Below, piece after piece: positions 15,564 to 23,056 of a stretch of DNA of 64,000 nucleotides (position 1 is its first letter; each line of letters starts with the position of its first letter). Under the pieces are notes generated by a model. That model did not search any database and had not been told where the DNA came from. It saw only the letters and a list, made by a program, of their open reading frames with translations. The stretch comes from a virus: the IMG/VR virus record IMGVR_UViG_3300032893_000012, positions 1 to 64,000 of that record; one strand, 5' to 3'. A program made the translations under genes and the position numbers.

Positions 15564-15808
15564 GCGAACAATATGTGTTGATCATAACGTCCGAGGATGG
15601 GGATGTCTCTGTCGAGGTACTCGATCGTGAGGCCCTGCTGGGTCGACTGAACTCCGGGTACTACGGCGAGGGGGCTTACCAGCCGAAATTTCACAAGGGG
15701 GCACCGCCGAGGGACCCGATGACGTGGGGTAACACGAGGGCGCTCCTGGTGCGCGGAACCATCGTCGTGCCTGGCGCTGAGAGGGTCGTCGAGAAGTTCA
15801 CCCTCTAA
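15560..15808 (+). CDS. Hypothetical protein, 82 aa
   Basis: Beginning MSEQYVLIITSEDGDVSVEVL, it is beta-rich with a PMTWGNTRALLVRGTIVVP segment. It resembles small phage proteins of unknown role. ATGA overlap with the gene before. Confidence 0.65.
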   Translation: MSEQYVLIITSEDGDVSVEVLDREALLGRLNSGYYGEGAYQPKFHKGAPPRDPMTWGNTRALLVRGTIVVPGAERVVEKFTL

Positions 15809-15825
15809 GGTGAGAGAGAAGAAGG

Positions 15826-15978
15826 ATGCCTAGAGCTCGTCGCCGCCGCTTGAAGCGGCAAAGGAAGAAGTGGGGGGGTGCGACCAAAGCTTCCGACAGC
15901 TATGCATACGCTCCCATCCAGACACGGAGGGACGGGTGCCGGTGGCTCATCTCCTGTTGCTCAGGAGACGTCGCGTAG
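15826..15978 (+). CDS. Possible small basic protein, 50 aa
   Basis: ATG after a purine-rich AGAGAGAAGAAGG stretch. It starts MPRARRRRLKRQRKK, strongly basic. It overlaps another small frame (15878-16087), and only one may be translated. Confidence 0.35.
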   Translation: MPRARRRRLKRQRKKWGGATKASDSYAYAPIQTRRDGCRWLISCCSGDVA

Positions 15979-16087
15979 CGTATCCACCCTCTCTAGCACC
16001 GACATCCTAGCTCTCGCTGCGTCTGCGAAGGATCCGAGTGAGAGGAGGCGATACCGAAGGATGCTAAAGGAGTCTGCAAAGACGTGA
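15878..16087 (+). CDS. Possible small protein, 69 aa
   Basis: GTG start; its stop overlaps the next GTG (GTGA), which is the main support. The C-terminal helix STDILALAASAKDPSERRRYRRMLKE looks protein-like. Function unknown. Confidence 0.4.
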   Translation: MRPKLPTAMHTLPSRHGGTGAGGSSPVAQETSRSVSTLSSTDILALAASAKDPSERRRYRRMLKESAKT

Positions 16088-16359
16088 CGGCGCGTCTGGA
16101 TCTTGTGGGTAACCGCTTCGGTCGTCTCGTCGTTGTGGCACGGGCGTTGGCACGCAATACAGGCAGACATAAGTGCGTATGTGATTGTGGTTCGATTACG
16201 ATAGTATGGCCTGACCAGCGGAAGCACTATTTCCTGCGGATGTCGCCGAAGGGAACATTGGAATTCATTCAGTCGAAGGCATGGAAAAACAAATACACCC
16301 ACACATCGCTCGTGGATGTCGATGATCACACGTGGAACGCGCGCTCACTCAGCCGGTAG
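16084..16359 (+). pseudogene. Truncated homing-endonuclease-like fragment
   Basis: The first 45 residues (LVGNRFGRLVVVARA ... HKCVCDCGSITIVWPDQ) match the N-terminal zinc-binding part of phage HNH/AP2 endonucleases, which normally continues to a GxxxSCGC motif. Here that part is missing, and the frame jumps to a segment (SLVDVDDHTWNA) that resembles a later part of such proteins. I read it as an internally deleted remnant. Start GTG 16084. Confidence 0.5.
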
Positions 16360-16387
16360 ATCACAGAAAAGGAAAGAAGGCAGCCGT

Positions 16388-17308
16388 ATGATCGATTTGA
16401 AGAGAATCTCTGAAGGAAAGCAACAGCGAGAGCCTAGAGTGCTTTTGTACTCGGCCGATGGTCTGGGTAAGACGAGGTTCGCGGCCGGGGCTCCCGATCC
16501 GTTCTTCATCGACGTGAACCGAGGGAGCTTCCAGTACGACGTCAAGCGGGTCGTGCCGGAGACATGGAGCGAAACGCTCGAGTGGATCGGTGCCGTGGAA
16601 AGCGGCGCGGTGAAGTGCAAAACGCTCGTGATCGACTCGGTAAGCGATCTCGAGCATATGGGTAACTCGGAATTCTTTCCGAACACGACGATCGACAAGT
16701 ACGACGGTGGCTACGGCAAAGGTGACACGTATTCGCTCACGCGCTGGCGAGAGCTTCTGAGCGCACTCGAGCGAGTATGGGCGTCCGGTAAAGGGGTCGT
16801 TCTGATCGGTCATGCAACGGTGAAAAGGTTCGACGATCCAATGGGGGCCGGATATGATCGCCATGAGCTCTCGTTGAGACAAAAGCTCGCCGGGCAACTT
16901 AGACAGTGGGTCGACTTCGTGTTCTTCGCCACCCTCGACGTTGCTCAGCAGAAAGTTGGCGGAGAAACGAAGGCCGTTACTACCGGCACCCGCTGGATTC
17001 ACACGCAACGCTCTCCGGCCTTCGATGCCAAATCTCGCGGCACGACGATGTTTCCAGAGAGGATTCCGCTCTCGTGGGATGACTTCGCCCGCGCCCGCAC
17101 CGCCGACTCGGAGCGCGCCGAAGCGCTCCGCAAAGAGATCGAGGCGATGCTCGTCGAGATCGCTGACAAGAACCTCGACGCGATGGTCAAGGAGTACCTG
17201 CGCGCCAATCCGGGCATGGTCGTCGAGGCCAGGAATCGAGTAGCCGCACGCCTGGAAGAGGCGCGCGCCAGTAAGACAACGACTGCGAAGCAAGGAGAAG
17301 AGAAATGA
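16388..17308 (+). CDS. Sak4-like RecA-fold ATPase
   Basis: A 306-residue P-loop ATPase of the phage nucleotide-binding/Sak4 type, which pairs single strands in recombination together with a phage SSB. Walker A reads SADGLGKTRF (about 25-34), a GxGKT variant lacking the first Gly. Walker B is KTLVIDSVSDL (about 80). A sensor-like VVLIGHATV follows (about 138), then a C-terminal helical region. ATG 16388 has an AAAGAAGG site upstream; the open frame before it is not needed. The next gene is SSB-like, the known partner arrangement, and shares an ATGA overlap. Confidence 0.75.
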   Translation: MIDLKRISEGKQQREPRVLLYSADGLGKTRFAAGAPDPFFIDVNRGSFQYDVKRVVPETWSETLEWIGAVESGAVKCKTLVIDSVSDLEHMGNSEFFPNTTIDKYDGGYGKGDTYSLTRWRELLSALERVWASGKGVVLIGHATVKRFDDPMGAGYDRHELSLRQKLAGQLRQWVDFVFFATLDVAQQKVGGETKAVTTGTRWIHTQRSPAFDAKSRGTTMFPERIPLSWDDFARARTADSERAEALRKEIEAMLVEIADKNLDAMVKEYLRANPGMVVEARNRVAARLEEARASKTTTAKQGEEK

Positions 17309-17784
17309 TCACTGCTAGGGATTACGAAGGTCAGGCAATCAAGGGCAAGGTTCAGCTCGGGGAGACCACGAACGGTGGTCTTCAGATCGCGATCGACATG
17401 AACCTGTTCGACAAGGACCAGTTGGTCGGACAGATGACAACGCTTCTGTATTTCACGGAAGCGGCGGCCGTGTATTCGTACGAACGTCTGCGCTTGCTCG
17501 GTTGGAAAGGGCAAGGTCCGGACGATATCGACAAGATGGACGACATCTTCGAGAAGCGGGTTCCGGTTCGAGTGACCGCTCCGGAACCGTTCACGGACAA
17601 GGACGGAACCAAGAAGATGGGCTCACCGAAGCTCGAAATCATTACCGGTGCCGGCACTCTAGTGCTCGCCAAGCCTCTCGACGCTGGTACGTTCAAGGCT
17701 CGGCTTCGAGCACTGGGCGGCGGCGGGAGCGCCGGATCGGCGCCGCCGGCGGGTGGAAACGGAGGGACGGCGCCTCCGTTTTGA
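17305..17784 (+). CDS. Single-stranded DNA-binding-like protein
   Basis: A 159-residue protein with a beta-rich body (ARDYEGQAIKGKVQLGETTNGGLQIAIDMNLF) and a Gly-rich, disordered tail ending GGTAPPF. A flexible tail ending in a hydrophobic Phe is the hallmark of SSB proteins (the classic ending is acidic then IPF); here the acidic residues are missing. Position directly after the Sak4-like ATPase supports the call. The OB fold is inferred, not demonstrated. Confidence 0.6.
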   Translation: MITARDYEGQAIKGKVQLGETTNGGLQIAIDMNLFDKDQLVGQMTTLLYFTEAAAVYSYERLRLLGWKGQGPDDIDKMDDIFEKRVPVRVTAPEPFTDKDGTKKMGSPKLEIITGAGTLVLAKPLDAGTFKARLRALGGGGSAGSAPPAGGNGGTAPPF

Positions 17785-17902
17785 TTTTTTTGAGGTGACC
17801 TAGAGAATCCGGGGGAGACTTCTCCCCCGGAAGGTGTACAAGAAGGTGTACGGAAGTTGTACGGGACGGAAATTCCGTCCGGATGGGAAAAGGAGATCCC
17901 GA

Positions 17903-19336
17903 ATGACGATCAAAAACCCGAGCAAGTATCAGCTGGCCCTCTTTGAGAACGTTGCCAACGGAACCGGACATACCGTCGTTAAGGCAGTGGCCGGAGCTGG
18001 GAAGACCAGTTCAATTGTCGAGGCGCTTACTTATGTCCCACATGGTCTTCGAACCCTCTTCGTCGCCTTCAATAAGTCGATTGCGGAAGAGCTCAAGAAG
18101 CGCGCGCCGCACGGAGTCGAAGTCTCAACCCTTCATTCCTACGGCCTCAAGGTTATCACGCGGTCACTGGGGCGCCTACGCATCGACTCGCATCGAGTGG
18201 ACGACATGGTCAGCGCCATGCATGGCAAAGATTCGAAGACATGGGACATGCGTCGCGATCTCGCGAAAACCGTTTCGCTCGCAAAGGGGCAGCTCGCCAG
18301 CGACGAAGCCGATATCGACGCGATCATCGATACCTTCGGCATCGAGTCGGCTCGGAACGGATCTCGCGCTGCGTTCATCCAGGATGTGCTCAAGATCCTG
18401 ATCCAATGCACCGACGTCTCCGACGGCCGGATCGATTTCGATGACATGATCTGGCTTCCGGTCGTGTTGAACCTTTCTCAACCGAAGTACGACCGGGTGT
18501 TCGTCGACGAGACCCAAGACCTGAACGCAGCACAGATCGAGATGACGCTGCGCGCGGTCAACGACAATGGTCGGATCTGCGCCGTGGGCGACCCTAGGCA
18601 GGCCATCTACGGGTTCCGCGGGGCGGATTCGGCAGCCGTCGACAACGTGGTGAGCCGGCTCAAGGCGACCGTGCTGCCGCTCAGCGTCTGCTACCGCTGC
18701 TGCAAGGCGGTCATCCGGGAGGCGCAGGAAGTGGTTCCGGAGATCGAGTACGCGCCGGACGCAGACGAGGGATCGGTCAGCGAGGTAACCGTATCGGAGA
18801 TGAAGAAGAACGCGCGCGCCGGAGATTTCATCCTGAGCCGAACGAACGCGCCTCTCATCTCGCTCTGTATGTACTTCCTCAAGAACGGACGCCCTGCGAG
18901 TATTCAGGGGCGCGACGTCGGTGCCTCGCTCGCGGCATTCGTCAAGAAGAGTAAGGCGCCGACCGTGGGAGCCCTTCGCGACTACGTCGAGGAGTGGCGC
19001 GGGATCGAGGTTGCCAGGCTCGCCGCCAAACACCGCGATACGCAAGCTGTCGACGATCGCGCGGAGTGCATTCTGGCGCTCAGTGAGGACGCGATGACCG
19101 TGTCCGACGTGCTCGAGAGCATCGAGTCGCTGTTTGCCGACAAGGACGAGCACTCGAGGATCGTACTGTCGTCGACGCACAAGGCGAAGGGACTCGAGCG
19201 AGATCGGGTGTGGATGCTCAACAGCACGTACCGGAGACGACCGGGGGCGGAAGAGGACAACCTGACCTATGTGGCTATTACACGGGCTCGGAAGACTCTC
19301 TTCATTGTCGAGGGTAGCGTGGGGCAGAAAAAGTGA
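17903..19336 (+). CDS. UvrD/PcrA-like SF1A helicase (compact)
   Basis: A 477-residue 3'-5' helicase. Motif I: VAGAGKTSS (about 32). Ia: FVAFNKSIAEEL. Motif II: VFVDETQDLN (about 202). Motif III: AVGDPRQAIYGFRGAD (about 232). Motif IV: SVCYRC. Motif V: STHKAKGLERDRV (about 430). Motif VI: YVAITRARKTLF (about 462). All motifs are present, but the 1B and 2B subdomains are small, so it is about two thirds of PcrA size. ATG 17903 follows AGGAG; a 118-base stretch with TGTAC repeats precedes it. Confidence 0.85.
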   Translation: MTIKNPSKYQLALFENVANGTGHTVVKAVAGAGKTSSIVEALTYVPHGLRTLFVAFNKSIAEELKKRAPHGVEVSTLHSYGLKVITRSLGRLRIDSHRVDDMVSAMHGKDSKTWDMRRDLAKTVSLAKGQLASDEADIDAIIDTFGIESARNGSRAAFIQDVLKILIQCTDVSDGRIDFDDMIWLPVVLNLSQPKYDRVFVDETQDLNAAQIEMTLRAVNDNGRICAVGDPRQAIYGFRGADSAAVDNVVSRLKATVLPLSVCYRCCKAVIREAQEVVPEIEYAPDADEGSVSEVTVSEMKKNARAGDFILSRTNAPLISLCMYFLKNGRPASIQGRDVGASLAAFVKKSKAPTVGALRDYVEEWRGIEVARLAAKHRDTQAVDDRAECILALSEDAMTVSDVLESIESLFADKDEHSRIVLSSTHKAKGLERDRVWMLNSTYRRRPGAEEDNLTYVAITRARKTLFIVEGSVGQKK

Positions 19337-19773
19337 CCTCCCGCTTCGTCCAAGTCCCCGCCTCTGCCATCCGCGAACGGTTGGTGGGGGCGGGCTTCGA
19401 GCTGATGGAAGCTACAAGCGATGAGGAGGTGTACCTCAGGGTGCACGACAAGGACGAGCGGTACGCAATCAAGGTGTACTCGTCGATCCAACACGGAGAG
19501 TCTGCCGTCCGCGAGTGCGGGGCCGACGCTATCCGAGTGGTAGCTCTGTTTCAGCCTCGAGATCAAATCTACCCGATATTCAAGTCCGCGCGTGTGTACC
19601 GAACCGGCAGCGTTGAGGCTGTACTCGATCGCGTGATCGAGCGCGCTAGGGAGGCGTATGCGCGGTGTAACGAGCATCGAAAGAAAAATTCTGGGACGCC
19701 CGAGCGGAACCAGCAGGCGAAAACCCCGTCCCCCGGGAACACGTCTACTGGTTCCACTCGGGCGCCGAGATAG
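19333..19773 (+). CDS. Hypothetical protein, 146 aa
   Basis: GTG start overlapping the helicase stop. The body (FELMEATSDEEVYLRVHDKDERYAIKVYSS) is a compact alpha/beta protein; the last 35 residues are a low-complexity Ser/Thr/Pro tail. It looks like a conserved phage protein, but I cannot name a family. Confidence 0.6.
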   Translation: MTSRFVQVPASAIRERLVGAGFELMEATSDEEVYLRVHDKDERYAIKVYSSIQHGESAVRECGADAIRVVALFQPRDQIYPIFKSARVYRTGSVEAVLDRVIERAREAYARCNEHRKKNSGTPERNQQAKTPSPGNTSTGSTRAPR

Positions 19774-19776
19774 CCA

Positions 19777-20106
19777 ATGTTCAGGCGTGACACATCGAAA
19801 AAATGTGAGCGCTGTGGAGCTCCAGGAGAATCCTATCCAATGGTTGGACTTCCGTGCGTGTTCGTTTTTAGGGTCGATTTCGATCGAATGGAAAATCATT
19901 CTCCAAAGGAGACCAGGCTTCGGGCTATCTTCGCCGGGGAGACTTGTGAGGCAGCCCTGATTCAGTCAGAGCGTTTCATCGCGCTGGAACGCACGGAAAA
20001 TCAGGAATACAAAGGTTACGACGGCAAGACCTATCCCTATTGGTATGTCGAGCATGGCGTTATCGGCGAGCCGATCGATAAAACAAGGACGATCATTGGG
20101 ATATGA
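19777..20106 (+). CDS. Hypothetical protein with CxxC, 109 aa
   Basis: Begins MFRRDTSKKCERCGAPG: a single CxxC with a basic lead. The rest is mixed alpha/beta with a Tyr-rich segment (YKGYDGKTYPYWYVEHG). Function unknown. Confidence 0.55.
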   Translation: MFRRDTSKKCERCGAPGESYPMVGLPCVFVFRVDFDRMENHSPKETRLRAIFAGETCEAALIQSERFIALERTENQEYKGYDGKTYPYWYVEHGVIGEPIDKTRTIIGI

Positions 20107-20128
20107 CTGTTTTCATAGGAAAAAAGAA

Positions 20129-20353
20129 ATGAGGACTGGCGGCCGCATGTCGATCGAACTCTCCGGCGCGGAAGCGCGGGTGCTCTTCAACGAGATCGGT
20201 GACATTCCGAAACTTCTTGTGGGACCAAAGCTCCTCGAGCTCTACGTTCGACTCAGTAATATGCTCGATTTGAACGAAGAGGCTCACACTAAGAGCAGAA
20301 AACTAAAGTCGCCGGTGTCGGGGAATTCAGGGTCCTCGGCGCCGGCGCAGTAA
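20129..20353 (+). CDS. Hypothetical protein, 74 aa
   Basis: ATG 20129 with an AGGAAAAAAG leader; a second ATG (MSIELSGAEARV) follows seven codons later. Helical core (LLVGPKLLELYVRLSNMLDL), Ser-rich tail. Unknown role. Confidence 0.6.
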   Translation: MRTGGRMSIELSGAEARVLFNEIGDIPKLLVGPKLLELYVRLSNMLDLNEEAHTKSRKLKSPVSGNSGSSAPAQ

Positions 20354-20369
20354 CTCTACTGGAGGAAAA

Positions 20370-21365
20370 ATGGCATACGCTTGTCGAATTCTAGCTGACT
20401 CGATCTCTCCCGCTGGCCACCGACTCACGAGCTTTGAAGTTACATTTCCGCGTATTGTGTTGGCCGAATTCAATACTCATTGCATGCTATCGCGCAACAG
20501 CGCCTCGAGTCGTGCCATCCCAGTCGCCAAGCGAATCGATGCTGTCGAGACTGATCCATTCGTTCCGGAATCGTTTGGTCGAAACCAGAAGGGTATGCAA
20601 CCTGGCGAACCTCTCGACAGCAAAGATGCGGCGGCAGCGCAGCTGGATTGGCTAGACGCTCGTGATGAGTGCATCCTTCGGGCGTCGAGTCTTGCTTCGC
20701 GTGGCGTGCATAAGCAGTACGCAAACCGCCTCCTCGAGCCATTTTCGTGGCATACGGCCGTGATCACGGCGACCGAATGGGACAACTTCGAACACCTTCG
20801 GTGCAATCCGATGGCGCAGGGTGAGTTCCAGAAAGCGGCGCAGCTCATGATGGCGGCGCGGACAAACAGCGAACCGCGCGCGCTCAACTGTAATGAGTGG
20901 CACTTGCCGTACGTCGAGCCTGACGCAGAGGTGTTTACTCTCAATTCGGTTGGATTGGATCCTTGGAAAGTCTCTGTCGGACGTTGCGCTCGTGTTTCGT
21001 ACCTCACTCAAAATGGCGTACGAGACCCAGCCGAGGATGTAGCGCTCGCTGATCGTCTCCTCGAAAATGCTCACATGAGCCCTTTCGAGCACGTTGCGCG
21101 ACCGATGACCGATACCGAGCTCGCTATCACCAGATCGTTCGATGTTGCGGTAAGCGATGGACCTATCTTGCGATACGGGTGTCCGCCGTCCATTCCGGCT
21201 CCGCGCGTATGCGGCGCAGCATGCGACGATCCATCGAAAAATCACATCTCTTTCGTGCGTGGCCCGCTCCATTACTCAGGCAAATTGAATGGCTGGATCT
21301 CTAGACGCGCGTTCGTGCATGGTGAGCACGACATCCTCGGGTATCGAAGTCAAGTTCACGGGTGA
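20370..21365 (+). CDS. thyX: Flavin-dependent thymidylate synthase
   Basis: A 331-residue ThyX-type enzyme making dTMP from dUMP with FAD and methylene-folate. The N terminus FPRIVLAEFNTHCMLSRNSASSRAIP matches the ThyX signature region, in which RHRxxSxNxxSxR becomes THCMLSRNSASSR. The middle part (WDNFEHLRCNPMAQGEFQKAA) and the late EHVARPM with HMSPFEH are the ligand-binding elements of larger phage ThyX proteins. Strong GGAGG site at the right distance. It ends four bases before the Cas12 gene, so the two probably share a transcript. The substitution in the first part of the signature should be checked against structure. Confidence 0.8.
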   Translation: MAYACRILADSISPAGHRLTSFEVTFPRIVLAEFNTHCMLSRNSASSRAIPVAKRIDAVETDPFVPESFGRNQKGMQPGEPLDSKDAAAAQLDWLDARDECILRASSLASRGVHKQYANRLLEPFSWHTAVITATEWDNFEHLRCNPMAQGEFQKAAQLMMAARTNSEPRALNCNEWHLPYVEPDAEVFTLNSVGLDPWKVSVGRCARVSYLTQNGVRDPAEDVALADRLLENAHMSPFEHVARPMTDTELAITRSFDVAVSDGPILRYGCPPSIPAPRVCGAACDDPSKNHISFVRGPLHYSGKLNGWISRRAFVHGEHDILGYRSQVHG

Positions 21366-21369
21366 AAAC

Positions 21370-23025
21370 ATGTTGACACTTTCTAGACCAGCATATTTGG
21401 AAACGTCAGAGATCTCGCTCTCTCAGGAGTGCTCGTCCGCACGCTGGACGTACCATCGTCTGCTCGATTTCGAGCAGGAACACCAACGAGTACTCGACGC
21501 CGCAGCGGAAACCATCGCGCCAGGGATCGTGCGCATCGGACGCATCGTGGCACGCCTGGCGAGACGAGCACGTCGAGCAGAACACACGTCCGCAGGAGCG
21601 TGGTGTCCGAACCCGCGACCTGAGCTCGCTGACCGACTCCGTGAAAAGCTCGTGGAGCTACGGGTACAACGCAATGCAGATCCGCGATGGAAAGTCGCTC
21701 TCGGATGGGCTGACGAGGAGGTTGGTGAGTCGAAAGCTGTTCGACGACGGCGTGCGAAATCGCCCGACAAGGTCAAGCGTCGCAAGGGTGAGACTGACGA
21801 AGCATTCGCGAAACGGTTCGAGCTTCTCACGCACGACGAGACCGATGAACACTACGGGGAGAAGCTCACCAGCCAACCGCGCAGGACGCGACGTGAGGCA
21901 TATCGCACAGAGCTCTACGCGACTCGGCGCATTTATTGGGGAACATGGAACGCTTTGGTGCGGAGCGTCGATCAGGCTCGGAAGGATGTCCTGAAAGCGC
22001 GCAAGGTTGGCATGCCGGCGGATTTGCGGCGTCCCAAGTACCGCGATCCGGTGACGCTCGCGGCCGACAAGGGCGGCTTCAGAATCGTGGAACGAGGGTC
22101 CGTTTGGTGGACGATCGAACTACGAATCGGCGTCGCGGACGAGTGGGTTCGCTTCCGCGCGAAGTGCGGAACGTGGCACGACGTACCGAGCGGCGCGAAC
22201 ATCCGTACATTGAAGCTCACCCGCCGGAAGGATGGCGAGCGTTGGGCCTACTCGGTCAGCATGGCGATCGAGATGGAGAAGCAATCGATCCCGCGCGCGG
22301 AGTCACGAATGGTGGCGTTCGACTGGGGCCACCGCGAACATGGACATCCGCGCTGGCGAGAAGGTATTCGTGTCTTCACATGGCTCGGAGACGACGGCGC
22401 AATCGGTGAGGTTCTCATTCCAGCGGAATGTCGGGATGCGCTCGACGAGATCGACTCACTGAAGAGCCGTGTAGATACGGCCTACGACGCGCGCCGCAAG
22501 ACACTCGGACTTTCGCACAAGAATCGATTTTTGTATCGACGCGAACTGATGCGCTCGGGCGTCCGCACTGCCGAGGAGACTGATTGGCTTCGGTGGGAGA
22601 TGCGATACGAGAGAAGGATCGCTGCGCGACGAAAGCGCATCATGAATGTGCGGCGCGAGCTCTATCTGCGAACGGTGCGAGATCTTCGATCTCGTTACGC
22701 GATCTTCGCCTTCGAGGATGAGAGCGTTGCTCAAATCAAGGTAAAGCAGAAAGATGAAGAAATGAAGCGCCGACAGCGGAGCACCAGGGACATCTCGGCG
22801 CGTTACGAGTTCGTGAGTCTGTGCGAGCGGTTCGGTGCCGAGATTTTGACCGTACCTGCTCGCAACACTACGAAGGAGTGTCCGAACTGCGGCGTGCTCG
22901 CGGAAAATGGCCCGGAATTGTTGATCGCGTGTCCTGGATGTGGGGTCGTTCGTGACAAAGATCGCGGTGCTGCGAGGGTCATTCTCGCTCGGGCGACGGA
23001 GGCGCTCGCAAACCGTGCTGCATGA
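21370..23025 (+). CDS. Compact Cas12 effector (Cas12m/type V-M-like)
   Basis: A 551-residue RNA-guided effector. The N-terminal half is helical and basic. At about 185-230, RIYWGTWNALV ... MPADLRRPKYRD resembles the conserved centre of Cas12m (V-U1) proteins. The RuvC motifs are VAFDWGHRE (Asp 318), FAFEDESV (Glu 449) and RDKDRGAARVIL (Asp 529 or 531). A four-Cys zinc finger (504, 507, 521, 524) lies between RuvC-II and RuvC-III. The acidic triad is intact, whereas I recall characterised Cas12m having a degraded RuvC centre. ATG 21370 follows GGTGA; a longer frame overlapping thyX is less likely. No cas1, cas2 or cas4 is adjacent. A TnpB is the alternative, but the array and length favour Cas12. 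Confidence 0.85.
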   Translation: MLTLSRPAYLETSEISLSQECSSARWTYHRLLDFEQEHQRVLDAAAETIAPGIVRIGRIVARLARRARRAEHTSAGAWCPNPRPELADRLREKLVELRVQRNADPRWKVALGWADEEVGESKAVRRRRAKSPDKVKRRKGETDEAFAKRFELLTHDETDEHYGEKLTSQPRRTRREAYRTELYATRRIYWGTWNALVRSVDQARKDVLKARKVGMPADLRRPKYRDPVTLAADKGGFRIVERGSVWWTIELRIGVADEWVRFRAKCGTWHDVPSGANIRTLKLTRRKDGERWAYSVSMAIEMEKQSIPRAESRMVAFDWGHREHGHPRWREGIRVFTWLGDDGAIGEVLIPAECRDALDEIDSLKSRVDTAYDARRKTLGLSHKNRFLYRRELMRSGVRTAEETDWLRWEMRYERRIAARRKRIMNVRRELYLRTVRDLRSRYAIFAFEDESVAQIKVKQKDEEMKRRQRSTRDISARYEFVSLCERFGAEILTVPARNTTKECPNCGVLAENGPELLIACPGCGVVRDKDRGAARVILARATEALANRAA

Positions 23026-23056
23026 TAGCGAAATCACTAGAGGTCTCTTGGGGCCT

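Noticed and set aside
21289-21369. Longer N terminus of the Cas12 gene overlapping thyX
   Set aside because: It would overlap thyX by 77 bases and adds no recognisable motif; ATG 21370 has a GGTGA site and follows the thyX stop.
21370-23025. The effector is a TnpB of an IS605/IS607 element
   Set aside because: It is longer than TnpB, matches the Cas12m centre better, and a true array with regular spacers follows. No left/right element ends or TnpA were seen.
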